NCBI GenBank assembly: GCA_028274465.1
Contig: CM051456.1
Coordinates: 72,650,753 to 72,714,752, forward strand
Direction: 5' to 3'
Length of the DNA stretch: 64,000 bases
From: Plantago ovata
Lineage: Eukaryota > Streptophyta > Magnoliopsida > Lamiales > Plantaginaceae
Shown: positions 29,848 through 42,933 of the stretch, one piece after another
Numbering within the stretch: the first letter of the stretch is position 1
Layout of the letters: the number at the start of each line of letters is the position of its first letter
Notes under the pieces: generated by a model
The model's input: only the letters and a program-made list of their open reading frames with translations
What the model was told of the DNA's origin: nothing
Database searches by the model: none
Program-made: the position numbers and the translations under genes

Positions 29848-32409
29848 TGTAACGATATCAGATTTTTAAAACAAAATATTTTTTATCGAAAAAGAAAACA
29901 TTTGAAATAATCCAAAAGACAACGGTCCACAATTAATGCAATAACAGAATTCGGCGCCAATGCGCAAACAAACTCAAAATATCCAACTGTAACTATAAAA
30001 ATTTCCAAAAGAATGTAACGGATAGTGAAGAATATAAATAGTTTTTCTTCTTATTTTAAAACCAAATCCCAACGAAAGCCCCAGTTCCCACTCTCAGTCG
30101 CTGGACGTCTAGACTCGGTCTCCTTCAGCAGAATCTACAAGGAAGGGATTTTGAAAACAGAAAGAGTGTGAGATAAAGGATCTCAGTGAGGTTCTATTTT
30201 CAAAAGACATAACAGTAAACAGTTTTGAAAACAAAAACTTTTGTAGCAAGTAAGACAGTAACAGAAGCAGATAACAGAACAGAGAGACAGACAGAAACAG
30301 GTAAGTGAAGTCCGTTGGTGCAGCCCGCCTTGTTACTCCTACTCCCAGAATGCCCTTGTAACTCCCTCCAGAGGGTTAACAACTCTGGACAGAACAGAGC
30401 CCCGTGTACGTTGGGGAAACAGAACCTACGACCCTAATAGACCTCAGCGACTTCTGCTTCGCGTCTAAAAGGGAATAGACTAGGAAATAATCAAATAAAC
30501 TCGATAGTCCACACTACCCAAGTCTACCTGATTATAACCTAATCGACCGGTCATACAGAAACAGACAGAACAAACAACAGATCAGAACGAACAATAACAC
30601 AATAGAGCTCGAGAAATCGAGAACAATCCTGCAGAAGAGTCAATACCAAACTGAATACCCACAAACAGTATAAGTAGAATAGTCGTACATAGAACAAATT
30701 TACTTTTAGAGCAGTAGCATACAAAATATAATCAACATATGTGTATAAACATGCATAGCACATAGCCTTCCAGGTTTTAAAAAACAGACAATCTTTAGGG
30801 TGAACACTCACCTTAAACTTGCAACCAAAGATCCTCAAAAGCACAGCGAGTAAAGAGTTTTCGGTCGGAGAACCTAAACAAGAAGTACCTAGTTACGAAC
30901 TAGAAGTCGAATAAAAGCTAAACGAATGAAAATAAAAATGTCAGTAAAAAGGTGGCAGAGGAGGGGCTCGAACTCAGGACCTCTAAGTTAGTCACACAAC
31001 CCTGAACCACCTAAGCTAGAAGTCACTTGGACAAAAAGATCAAAGACAGAAATTACTTATGTACTGTTTTCGGAAAACACCCTTTAACTCAACTCTGAAA
31101 TTACCAAAACACCCTCAATAGTAAAATTACCATTTTGACCTTCGTAAAACAAATGCAGAAAACTCCCTTAAGTTTAAGAAATTACTCAACAACTCACAAG
31201 TTTCTGAATCAACAAAACAGTTCACCAAAAACTCCAACTATCTCCAAAACAGCCTAGGTCAAGAAAAGACCAATTTACCCTCAAACAGAAATTACAGAAA
31301 AGTCCTTTTTAAGTTTTCAGAAAATAAACTTAAACTCTACGAGTTTTCAAAATTCACAAACGAGTTCCCCAAGTTTCAGAAGATGCAAAACGACACACAG
31401 AAAAACCACAAAACTCCTAATCTAGTCCACAGTCAGTCAACATAGGTCAAAACATAATTAAAACAGGTCCTTATAATTTCTGGAATTCACAAATTTACCC
31501 CCACAGAAACCAAACATTACAACATAGTCCAAACGAACTCAAAACCAAATCAGTTGAGCCACTGCTAGTCCGAATTAATCAAATCCAGTCCAGAAGATTA
31601 TCAAAGATCAGTCCATATTGGTCCAGAATCGAGGTAGGGTTCAAGTTTCACGGCCATAATTGGTACATGGGCAAAACGGTCCAAAAAGAAAAAGAAAACA
31701 AAATGCAAAGAGAGATATTACCTTTGAGCAGAAATGAGGTTAACGGAGCTGCGATTTTGGAGAGAAAAGAAATGTTAAAACAAGATCCATTTCCGAGATT
31801 TGAATCCAGACGAGCAAGTGGGAGGGAGTTGCGCTTCTTACCTGAGATTGGACGGAGAAGACGGATCAAGCCGAACAGAAACAGAGCTGGACTAAGAGGG
31901 ACAGAGCAGGCGAGCCGATGGACCGAAAGCGGAGTTGGAACGGAACTGATTTGGAGCAGAACAGGGCAGCTCAGGCGGCGGCCGCCGGGTGGTGCGGTGG
32001 TGGTGTGAAGAAACCAAAGGGTGATGATGATTGTATGGTGGTGAAGATTTGATGAAGGTGAGATTGTGGGTTGATGTGATGATTAATTAATGATGATGAT
32101 GAGTGAAGGATGAGAGAAGCAGAGTAGATGTTTCCTTTCTTTCTTCTTCAGTGGTGGCGTAGAGAGTGGGAAGAGTGGGAAAGGAGAGTTAGGTTTAGGG
32201 TTTGGAAGATTGGGCCAAGTAAATGGGTATGCAAATGGGTCGATGAGTTGGGCCTAGCCAATTGCTAGTAATCAGATTTAGCCCAAGTTAGATAAATCGA
32301 GTTCAACAACGAAGTACGGTAAATTAATTAAACTACCCAATAACTAAATTACTTAGGTAATTAATTAATTTTTAAAATAAAAAATAAATAGAAAATACGG
32401 GTTGTTACA
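29848..32409 (-). mobile_element. Gypsy gag-only element, LTR copy 2 (2562 bp)
   Basis: Same ends and content as LTR copy 1, with only scattered differences visible (for example near 30384, 30410, 30976, 31097 and a one-base A-run change near 32384). It is shared by the two units. Confidence 0.9.
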
Positions 32410-32739
32410 CTCCACCCCCCTAAAAGAAGTTTCGTCCTCGAAACTTAACTAATGCGAAACTAAGGAACGTGGAACGGAGAAACGAAAGTCTTCAACTTCA
32501 AACGACGGATGAAAGAATAAACTCGCAAGTTAAAAGTTAATAAAAGTCGAAACTAGCCTAAAGGAAACGGAGCCTACCTCTACAACCAAACGCTTCCAAG
32601 CAACAAGTCCTCAACAATCCGATACCTAACCTTCAAATGAATCTATCCTAGCAAAAGAAGTGCAGTTCGGTAAACAAACACGACTTAGAACAGGTTGGTC
32701 CAAACGTGCGTACCTTTTGCCACATTTGCTGACCGAGCC

Positions 32740-33804
32740 TCACGTCCAACCCCACTGTAGACCTTCACCTTCGTTGTTGCACCATCTCCTTGGTTTTTTC
32801 GAAACCGTGCTACAAGGCCGTCCTTCCTTAAATAGAGAGCGACGCCTCGGACATCTGTTCACCTTATGATCTTTGCTGCCACAAGCCAAACACCAACCCC
32901 TCTTCTTCCAGCAGTTGTCTTCCTCGTGAGTTGTTCCTCCACATAAATTACACCTTACGCTAGTTGACTCTCCGGTAATATCATCGAGTTGACGGGGTCG
33001 ACTTTCCAGCTGATTGCGAGGACACTTGGATGGAGACGGACGATCCTCGCCACTCACGTGATCAGAACCCCTTTTTCCAGACCGATGAGATTCATAGCTC
33101 TCAAGCTCTCCTAATCTGTTCTCCACTTCAACAGCTCTTTCCACGGCCTTCGCGTAAGTTGACATCTCGATTCCAAACAGGTTGAACTTGATCTTAGGCT
33201 TCAATCCTCGTACTAAGCACCTCATCTTTTCCATTTCATCATTTTGGAGGTGTGGCACATACTTCAACAATCTCGTGAATTTAAGATCATACTCGGACAC
33301 CGTCATCTTCCCTTGCCTCAACTTTTCAAACTCACTAATTCTTCTCATACGGACATTACGGGGAACATACTTGTCCACAAATTCCGTCACAAAATTCTCC
33401 CATGTGTGAGGCTTTCCTTCTCTCCTCCATCGTGCATCAACGGTGACCCACCAACGGCGTGCTAGTCCATCGAGCTGAAGCACTGCAAGCTCCACCATTT
33501 GTGCATCGTTGATGTGCAAGATACTAAACAAATCCTCGATGCCCTCAATCCACACTTCAGCTTTCCTTGAGTGGAGTGATCCTTCAAACCCTTCCGGATG
33601 GAAACGAGCGAACCTCTCAGCTGCCGACAACGTTAGAGTTTCTTGATGTGGCATAATTGACGGCGCGATCGCACTTGCTACTTGGCGGGAGGCATTTGAA
33701 GCTGCGACCTTCTGCTGCATCGAGTCTTGTGCAATAACATCATTGGCGGTGTGGTTGCTGTGGCTGGTAGCGCGAGTGTTGTTCGTTGGAGCCATCCTTC
33801 GCAA
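32740..33804 (-). CDS. Ty3/gypsy gag (354 aa), array unit 2
   Basis: It has the same amino-acid sequence as the gag at 27933-28997; the DNA differs at a silent site near 33442. The capsid domain and the tandem zinc knuckles are as described there. The internal region of this unit is 32410-34654, again without pol. Confidence 0.9.
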   Translation of the reverse strand: MRRMAPTNNTRATSHSNHTANDVIAQDSMQQKVAASNASRQVASAIAPSIMPHQETLTLSAAERFARFHPEGFEGSLHSRKAEVWIEGIEDLFSILHINDAQMVELAVLQLDGLARRWWVTVDARWRREGKPHTWENFVTEFVDKYVPRNVRMRRISEFEKLRQGKMTVSEYDLKFTRLLKYVPHLQNDEMEKMRCLVRGLKPKIKFNLFGIEMSTYAKAVERAVEVENRLGELESYESHRSGKRGSDHVSGEDRPSPSKCPRNQLESRPRQLDDITGESTSVRCNLCGGTTHEEDNCWKKRGWCLACGSKDHKVNRCPRRRSLFKEGRPCSTVSKKPRRWCNNEGEGLQWGWT

Positions 33805-34640
33805 TTAGTCTAAGATCAGTAACGTGATTAACATCCTCAAGCGTGGCGTAACGTGAACTAAGGCACTAACTTAAGTCAATCTAACGTGAACGAGCAGGAG
33901 ACGCGTAAAAGTAAACAAGATTACTAAAGGTCGAATTCAAACTAGGAGGGTCAAAAGGAAGATAGCAACTAATCACTAAGTAAATCCTCGAGTGTGTCTA
34001 ACCTAGCATGTAAGGCAGACATAAATTGAAGAAGCAATGATAAAGCATAAGTAGCACATTCATATGTTGTAGAAAAGATTCATAAACATTAAGCATGCAA
34101 TAAAAGCGTCCTCTCATAAAGTGATCAGTCATTTGACCTCGGTTAACACGAATCACTTAAACAGTCGGCCGCCTGCCAGTGATTTATGTCGACTTTGGTT
34201 AAACAATAGATTACAGTATGACAGAACCAAGCAAGAACATATATGAACTTCAATAAGTAAAACAAATGCATAAATGAGCGTTTAAACCTTAAAGCATGCA
34301 ACTAATGACATTATGGTAATTAAACATACTTTTAAGCAAATACTCATGCAATTAATAAAAACAATATAATCGCCTTAAAGAAAATAAACAAAGTAACAAT
34401 CGTAAGCTTGTGAACTTAGTAGAAGTTAAACAGAATGAATAGCAAGACAGTTTTGGAAGACGGAAGAGAGAACAGTAGGACAGTTAACAGACGAACATAA
34501 CGGTTCAGAGTTAATGCGGAAGATTAAACAGTGTAAGAGACAGAACATTAACCACTCGACCTATATCCAGCGACTCGGACCCTCACTCACACCCCATAGG
34601 CCAGAAGATCCTATCCTAGCAAGCTTGAGTTTGAACTCAA
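33805..34640 (-). other. Leader between primer site and gag, array unit 2
   Basis: Near-identical duplicate of 28998-29833; no gene is seen. Confidence 0.7.
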
Positions 34641-34654
34641 GCTCTGATACCAAC

Positions 34655-37216
34655 TGTAACGATATCAGATTTTTAAAACAAAATATTTTTTATCGAAAAA
34701 GAAAACATTTGAAATAATCCAAAAGACAACGGTCCACAATTAATGCAATAACAGAATTCGGCGCCAATGCGCAAACAAACTCAAAATATCCAACTGTAAC
34801 TATAAAAATTTCCAAAAGAATGTAACGGATAGTGAAGAATATAAATAGTTTTTCTTCTTATTTTAAAACCAAATCCCAACGAAAGCCCCAGTTCCCACTC
34901 TCAGTCGCTGGACGTCTAGACTCGGTCTCCTTCAGCAGAATCTACAAGGAAGGGATTTTGAAAACAGAAAGAGTGTGAGATAAAGGATCTCAGTGAGGTT
35001 CTATTTTCAAAAGACATAACAGTAAACAGTTTTGAAAACAAAAACTTTTGTAGCAAGTAAGACAGTAACAGAAGCAGATAACAGAACAGAGAGACAGACA
35101 GAAACAGGTAAGTGAAGTCCGTTGGTGCAGCCCGCCTTGTTACTCCTACTCCCAGAATGCCCTTGTAACTCCCTCCAGAGGGTTAACAACTCTGGACAGA
35201 ACAGAGCCCCGTGTACTTTGGGGAAACAGAACCTACGACCCTAATAGACCTCAGCGACTTCTGCTTCGCGTCTAAAAGGGAATAGACTAGGAAATAATCA
35301 AATAAACTCGATAGTCCACACTACCCAAGTCTACCTGATTATAACCTAATCGACCGGTCATACAGAAACAGACAGAACAAACAACAGATCAGAACGAACA
35401 ATAACACAACAGAGCTCGAGAAATCGAGAACAATCCTGCAGAAGAGTCAATACCAAACTGAATACCCACAAACAGTATAAGTAGAATAGTCGTACATAGA
35501 ACAAATTTACTTTTAGAGCAGTAGCATACAAAATATAATCAACATATGTGTATAAACATGCATAGCACATAGCCTTCCAGGTTTTAAAAAAAGACAATCT
35601 TTAGGGTGAACACTCACCTTAAACTTGCAACCAAAGATCCTCAAAAGCACAGCGAGTTAAGAGTTTTCGGTCGGAGAACCTAAACAAGAAGTACCTAGTT
35701 ACGAACTAGAAGTCGAATAAAAGCTAAACGAATGAAAATAAAAATGTCAGTAAAGAGGTGGCACAGGAGGGGCTCGAACTCGGGACCTCTAAGTTAGTCA
35801 CACAACCCTTAACCACCTAAGCTAGAAGTCACTTGGACAAAAAGATCAAAGACAGAAATTACTTATGTACTGTTTTCGGAAAACACCCTTTAACTCAACT
35901 CTGAAATTACCAAAACACCCTCAATAGTAAAATTACCATTTTGACCTTCGTAAAACAAATGCAGAAAACTCCCTTAAGTTTAAGAAATTACTCAACAACT
36001 CACAAGTTTCTGAATCAACAAAACAGTTCACCAAAAACTCCAACTATCTCCAAAACAGCCTAGGTCAAGAAAAGACCAATTCACCCTCAAACAGAAATTA
36101 CAGAAAAGTCCTTTTTAAGTTTTCAGAAAATAAACTTAAACTCTACGAGTTTTCAAAATTCACAAACGAGTTCCCCAAGTTTCAGAAGATGCAAAACGAC
36201 ACACAGAAAAACCACAAAACTCCTAATCTAGTCCACAGTCAGTCAACATAGGTCAAAACATAATTAAAACAGGTCCTTATAATTTCTGGAATTCACAAAT
36301 TTACCCCCACAGAAACCAAACATTACAACATAGTCCAAACGAACTCAAAACCAAATCAGTTGAGCCACTGCTAGTCCGAATTAATCAAATCCAGTCCAGA
36401 AGATTATCAAAGATCAGTCCATATTGGTCCAGAATCGAGGTAGGGTTCAAGTTTCACGGCCATAATTGGTACATGGGCAAAACGGTCCAAAAAGAAAAAG
36501 AAAACAAAATGCAAAGAGAGATATTACCTTTGAGAAGAAATGAGGTTAACGGAGCTGCGATTTTGGAGAGAAAAGAAATGTTAAAACAAGATCCATTTCC
36601 GAGATTTGAATCCAGACGAGCAAGTGGGAGGGAGTTGCGCTTCTTACCTGAGATTGGACGGAGAAGACGGATCAAGCCGAACAGAAACAGAGCTGGACTA
36701 AGAGGGACAGAGCAGGCGAGCCGATGGACCGAAAGCGGAGTTGGAACGGAACTGATTTGGAGCAGAACAGGGCAGCTCAGGCGGCGGCCGCCGGGTGGTG
36801 CGGTGGTGGTGTGAAGAAACCAAAGGGTGATGATGATTGTATGGTGGTGAAGATTTGATGAAGGTGAGATTGTGGGTTGATGTGATGATTAATTAATGAT
36901 GATGATGAGTGAAGGATGAGAGAAGCAGAGTAGATGTTTCCTTTCTTTCTTCTTCAGTGGTGGCGTAGAGAGTGGGAAGAGTGGGAAAGGAGAGTTAGGT
37001 TTAGGGTTTGGAAGATTGGGCCAAGTAAATGGGTATGCAAATGGGTCGATGAGTTGGGCCTAGCCAATTGCTAGTAATCAGATTTAGCCCAAGTTAGATA
37101 AATCGAGTTCAACAACGAAGTACGGTAAATTAATTAAACTACCCAATAACTAAATTACTTAGGTAATTAATTAATTTTTAAAATAAAAAAATAAATAGAA
37201 AATACGGGTTGTTACA
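34655..37216 (-). mobile_element. Gypsy gag-only element, LTR copy 3 (2562 bp), outer 5' LTR
   Basis: This outermost LTR starts TGTAACAACCCG at 37216 immediately beside copia C coding sequence (CTTCC at 37217-37221 would be the target duplication). It differs from copies 1 and 2 at slightly more positions (for example near 35589, 35655, 35756 and 36534). Confidence 0.9.
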
Positions 37217-40200
37217 CTTCCAGATTCTGCCATCTTGCAGCAATGTTTCTTGGTAGGGAGGAGGATCCCTTTCTTTTCTTTTCACCTTTAATTCAATCAA
37301 CGTGTACATTTGATTCAGTACAGCAGTTGGAAAGAAATCATTTACCAACACATCTTCCAGGTTTAAGATCCAGCAACCATGAACATTTCTGATCACATTT
37401 TGAGTTGTTTCCTCATTGCTGGTCTTTGTGTAATCAATGTCGGAGCCAATGGCAATGCTGGATAGCCTCTTTTCTTCATGTCTTTGCCTTCTTCTTCTTG
37501 ACTTTGCATTTTCTTGATCTATTGCTGAAGATCTTGAGTCAGAAGAGAAATGTTTTGATTGGCCAGAAGGAGTTAGGGCTGTGATTGGTCTAGCTCTTAT
37601 TGCTTGAGCTATTGTTTGATTGTCATCATCATCATCATCTTCATTCGGATCTTGATGACTCTCAGTGTGACAGTATTCATGAGTTTCAACACATGTTCTT
37701 CTCCTTTTCGGATTTGCTGAATTTAACTCAGAATCTGTTTCAGCTCGTCTCTTAGAAATTTGCTTGCTTTCAGCAAGAGGTTCTATTGTCAATGGCGCTT
37801 GAGCAGGGGTTTTCTTTCTTGAATATTTTCTTTGGTTATCTTCCCCCTTAGACATGGATTGCATCATTGGTTGAATGTGCAGATAGAAAAACTCATTGCA
37901 ATTTTCAGCAAGAGTACTTAGGCTATTGTACTTAAGGATAACCGCTTGCTGATCAGCGGTCAGCTTGGACAATTCTTGTTTCATACTCACCAAGTTCTCC
38001 TCATGTCTGCGCTCATTGTCGACTTTTTCTTCAATGAAAGTCTGAGCCTTTTTCAATGCAGTCTTTGCTAGTTTGAGTGCTTGACTGACATCTTCTTCAT
38101 AGCTTTTATGATGTAGACTTATGTCTTTTTGAGCTATTGTAAGAGAAGTAGTGCGTTTCAGCACGGTAGCCAGTATTTTTCTTATGTCAAGCGGACTCTC
38201 AGCAAGCAATGCATCGTCCTCTTCTTTGCAGGCTTTGTGGACTTCCATTAGTGCCTTAATTCTTGGAGTAAAATCCTCCACACTAGGAAACGACACTAAA
38301 GAAGGAGTTACGGAATGAACTTTGAGCTCAGTAGCGAATTGATCATCATTGGTCAGCAAATGGCATCTTATATCATCTCCTACATCATGTTCATCATCAA
38401 GAGGAGGAATTGTAACCACTGCGGGTTCAGCTTTCTTTGTGAGATCTTCTTTGTTTGCTGAGAGATCTTCTTCGTCATCAGATTCATCAAGGCCAGCAAC
38501 CTTGGTTCCTAAATCTGTAGCTTCATTCACGTTGGGTTGAGTGGTTGCTGAGGGCAACGCTTGAGACTCAACAACTAGAGTTTCACCAGTAGTAAGTGGA
38601 AGGGAGGGGACTTCCGTGTGCTTCACTCCTGAAGATTGAGCAATGTCTAGATTCTGCGTATGCCTTGCATGAATCTGTAGACTGTTTTGAAGTGCTCTTT
38701 GATAATCTTCATCCATTTCTTCGTCATCAAGGTTTGGCTCAGTGACCTTGGCATCGAGTAAATTTAACTCGGCATCAAAAAGCTTATTTTTGCCTAATTC
38801 ATTTTAGCACGCTTTCTGGCATACTCTTCTTCAGTTTTAGCAACTTGTTCAGTTGCTTGAGTACTTGTCTCAGCAGGAGCAGGATTGGATTCTTGTTGCT
38901 GACTTGGTGTGGGATCAGCTTGCTGATTTTCAGTATCATGACGTTAAGTCTCAGCAACTGTCAGTTTAAGTCACCAGCATCAGGACTAGGACCTTGATTA
39001 TCATCATCGTCATCCTTTTTGTCCTTAGAATCTTTTCCTTCATCATCACTTGGATCTTTGGGAATGTTCTCATCTTCTTCTTCTTCATCATCGTCCGTCA
39101 GTATGACCAACTCAAAATGTTTGTACATTGCTACATTTGTCACTTCCTCTTCTTCATTGATTTTGTGGGGATCAGCCACCACGGGTACAAAGGAACCCTT
39201 GAGCATCACAGCTTGTTCTGCTGGAGAGGCACTCTTTAATTTAGCTTTCATATTCTCTCTGATTAGAGCAATCAGACTTCAGCTCATGAACTGAGAATAT
39301 GTCAACTCTTCTGGAAGTATGGAGTGCACAAACGTCTCGAGTTTCAGCAGAGAAAGTCTCTTTTTCTCGTTGGACAAATGAAGGTGAAGATCAGAAAAGT
39401 CCATTCTTCTGTACCTTTGCCAGTTGCTGACAGATTTAGCAACTCTGGTCAAGGTAGTTCTCTTGAAGTCCGAGTAAAGTTCTTCTGAACTTACTTTCAG
39501 ATTTTCGGTGATGTGAACCACTTCAGTGGTCTCCTTTTGAGCCAGAAAAAGAATGAAATTAAGTTCAGGAAAGTTTTGGAGAATAGTTTTAGAGTCAAAA
39601 GCTGGAACATGATTTACCTGCTGAGATTCAGCAAGCTCATGTTGCACACTTTGTTGTGCTGGTACTATTTCCATTGCTTCAGGAGCTTGAGAAGCATCCT
39701 TGAATTGTTCATCCTGAAATAATTTTAAGTTAGATACAAGCACTAAGTTTTCAAACTTAGTTGAATTACCAAAAACTTCATCTACCTGCTGAACAGGAGT
39801 GGTGGATTCTAGTGCAGAAGTTTCAGCAACCTTCTGACTTGTATCTTGAGAAGTCTGTAAAGAAATCATTATATTAGCAGAAGAATGAGTTTCAGATAGT
39901 GAAGTTTTGCTTATGGTTGAGTTAACTACCTGCTGAAGAAGGGCAGGTGGTGACTCAGTCCTTTCAGCAATGACAGCTTCTTTAATATCTGGGACTTGTT
40001 CTTCAGCAGACTTCTTTTCTTGCTCTAATTGAGAAGGCTGTGCAGATTCAGCAATCTCCCTTGTCTCTGAAATGACAAGTTGAGCAGAGACATCTTGACC
40101 TTTGAGTTCACTGCTGGTCATGAAAACATCTACTGATTTGTTGGAGTTGTCATCAATCTCCAATTCCATTTGCTGGCTCAGTTCTGTCAGCACCAGTTGA

Positions 40201-42026
40201 ACTTTGTCAATGGATGTTTTCGGTGAACTAGGTCCAGTATTCTCAGCATCACGAGATGCGTCGTCGAATAGTGTCTCTTGTGGTGTTTCAGCAACCTCTG
40301 GGACTTGAACCATTGCAGTCTCAGCAATTGGTTCTTCAGCAGTCACAGTCTCAGTAACTGCGGTTTCAGCAACTTGATGAATTGCTTGTTCAGCAACCAT
40401 CTTTTCAGCAGCATCAGCAAGTGCCGCGTTTCTCAGATCAGCAGCAATATCACTTGCTGGTTGCAGAGTCTGATCATCTAGATTATCTACGATGTAGATA
40501 TGTGGCATTGGGGCAGGAATTTCGTTTCCACTGCCTTGTGGTCTTAACTCAGCAGATGTACCAACATTTAGTTGATTGTTGAAGGCTTTTGCAAACACTT
40601 CAACATTGTTGTAGGCTTCGATAAGCACTTCATCAACATCTACTGGAGTATCTTGTGTTTTAGCAACTACTGGAGTATCATCTGAAAGATCATGGACAAT
40701 TGAAACTGACTTGCGAGCCAGTGTTTTATTTCTTGGGTTCTTTGTCCGATTCTTCTTAGGGATGGGGTCAGCTGATGACGCTGCAGTTTGAGCGTCATCA
40801 TCAGCTTTCCTCTTTTTCTTCTTAGATTTTTCCAGTTTCTCTCCAGCAGCAGCATCTGCAGTAGTTGCATTTTCAGCAACGGCTGTTGTACACGTACCTT
40901 GTTGATCACCATCTACAGTAGTTTCATCAACAACTTTTTCAGTTGTTGGAGTCTTATCTTGCTGACTAGTGGTGACAACATCTGCAGCTATTGTATATCT
41001 TTCTTGCTGACTTGTGCTGACAACATTTGCAGCTGTTGTCTTCTTTGATTTCTTGTCAGCAAGCTTAGGTCCATTTTTCTTGTAGAAGGCTCTTCCTACA
41101 TTGAATACTGATTTCTTAATCGGCAATGGGTTTCTCAGCTGAATCCTGAAGTGTTCAAGGATATAGCATATTTTTAGTCCATACATGACTGGGAAGGTAG
41201 GTGAGACCTTGTTGTCTTAAACCTTGACCTTAAATTTAGTAACACAATCAACAAGTCTGTTGAAAATGTACTTTGCCCAGTTGAGCTCAGTTTTGTTCTC
41301 ATGTATATGCATCAGCAGCGGCCACCTTCTCAAGCCTACTTGATCAATTCCTCCAACTTGGGAGTCTAAGACTTTGATGAGTAGCAGAGCTACTAGACCA
41401 AGTGAATGGCAGAGATGCTTCCTCTTAACGTGCTTTGTCCAAGTCACAGGAGCAATCTCTCCTTTCTTCATTCTCTCGTTTCTCACATCACGGTAGAAGG
41501 CTTCAATTTCTTCATCAGCAGCAGTGATATCATCTTCAGTTCCAGTGGTTGGAATCTGAAAGATGTTGGCTAAATCAATCCATTTCAGGATGATTTGCAC
41601 GCCTTGAACTGTGGTGGAAATCACTTTTTCAGTGACTCCCTGTCCATCAGTCAGAGTTTGGATTTCTGCATTGTTGTAGAATTCCATGGTGTCTAACATA
41701 CTCACTTTCTTAGAGCGAGCAGTTATGAAGAAAAGTAGGCCTTGTTGTTTTATCAACTCAAGTGCCTCTTCATTTTCTCCATCTAAATCTTGTTTATAGA
41801 AGTATCTTATATACTTCTCTTTGGCAAATCCGCCCCATTGCATCATTTGTTCACACTTTGCAGTGTCAAGATATGCAGGCGGGATGGGTCTCTCCGTTAT
41901 TCGGTCGTTCTTCAACACAATTTTCACTGTGTTGGTTGTCGGAGTTATAACCGGAGCAGTGCTTTTTCCAGCACTATCAACTTTCGATGACTTTGAGGTC
42001 TTGGAGGACTGTCTCTTTGGGGCCAT
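37217..42026 (-). pseudogene. Copia C extra ORF (decayed, 3' truncated)
   Basis: Homologue of the 1773-aa ORF of A, starting with ATG at 42026 (MAPKRQSSKTSKSSKVDSAG). Breaks: TAA at 41217-41219 where A has Glu, TGA near 39279, a frameshift and stops around 38950-38800, and truncation by the gypsy array at 37217 near A codon 1610. Intron-like segments 1 and 2 keep GT...AG and their lengths (75 and 72 nt); the acceptor of segment 3 is mutated to TG. Acidic, Lys-rich and TTGETP (single unit) regions are present. The last about 160 codons and the 3' LTR should be on the other side of the array but are not in the assembled sequence. Confidence 0.88.
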
Positions 42027-42430
42027 TTCTTATATAGCGGTAGAAATGCACGAAAAAGATTAACTTACTTTTTGACCGGAGGTAAAGTGAATTCAGGCAC
42101 ATGCTATAAAAATTTGCAGAGAAAGGAAATGTGAGTTAAAGAATTTTATCTTTCTCTAACTCTTTGTTTATATAGTATCTCTGGTGTGCAAGAAGCTCAA
42201 TCGTTTTTGAGTTCTCAACAAGGGTATAACAGAGATTCAACAGCGTTAGTGAAGCCTTTGCATTAAATGCGTAGTGGTCCACTAACAAAAACCGTCAGAG
42301 CACTCTTTCTCTTTGTAATGTTAACCGTTAGATCAAAAACTACTTTAAATCAATGGCCACGATTGTATTTCATGTCATGATTAATAGCGAGTTTATGTGT
42401 GCCCGATTAACGTCACAAATTGATTTCACC
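42027..42430 (-). promoter_or_regulatory. Putative internal promoter of the extra ORF, element C
   Basis: Minus-strand TATA box ACTATATAAAC at about 42166-42176, about 145 nt before the ATG. The inverted repeat GTTAGTGGACC...TTCACTAAC lies at about 42245-42286 around ACGCATTTAATGCAAAG, with the AATGGCCACGATTG and TTAACGTCA blocks further upstream (on the + strand about 42352 and 42407). The arrangement is as in A and B. Confidence 0.5.
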
Positions 42431-42548
42431 TAGATTTATGGGATTTGATTGCTTACTGAAGTAAACAAGAATCTTTTCAAATGCCTTGTTATTTGCTGAA
42501 AGTTCCCCCTTAATCAAATATCTCATATTTCCTTAAATTAAAAGAAAT

Positions 42549-42915
42549 TTCTGAGTTCCCGTCTCAGTAAATTCTTTTTGTCTTGAGATATCTTTTGGTA
42601 AAATCTGAGAAGTGAGTTTGCTCTTTGCTGAGTTCCCGTCTCAGAATTTTCCTTTGATACTTGAATACCTGTTTCAGTATCTTTGATTGTCTGAATGTCC
42701 GTTTCAGCAATGCTTATGGTTTTTCTCTTACTGAGTGCCCGTCTCAGCAAGTGATCAAGTTTCCTAACAAATACCCTTTTTGAAGGAATTACTTGTTGAA
42801 TGCATGTTTCAGCAATCTTGTAAAGAACTATCATTTCTTTTTAGAAGAAATCAGTGGAAGGAGCTTTTATTCAAGTAAGCATACTTTGGCTTGCTGAATG
42901 CCTGTTTCAGCAATC
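42549..42915 (-). repeat. Seven-palindrome array, element C
   Basis: In minus orientation seven CTGARACRGGNAYTCAG-like units lie near 42549, 42628, 42660, 42690, 42731, 42800 and 42893, between the pol stop (42934) and the extra ORF promoter. Confidence 0.82.
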
Positions 42916-42933
42916 TTCCAATTGTATCCCTTA

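Larger units (their letters stand above)
25014..37216 (-). mobile_element. Tandem array of a gag-only Ty3/gypsy element with shared LTRs
   Basis: Read on the minus strand the order is LTR (34655-37216), internal (32410-34654), LTR (29848-32409), internal (27603-29847), LTR (25040-27602), then the start of another internal region up to the gap. The repeat period is about 4807 bp and the copies differ by only a few bases. Each internal part has a tRNA-iMet primer site, one gag ORF and a polypurine tract, but no protease, RT or integrase. It sits inside the extra ORF of copia C (right boundary 37216/37217). The gag type and iMet primer point to a chromovirus of the Tekay/Del kind as the autonomous partner. 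Confidence 0.88.
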
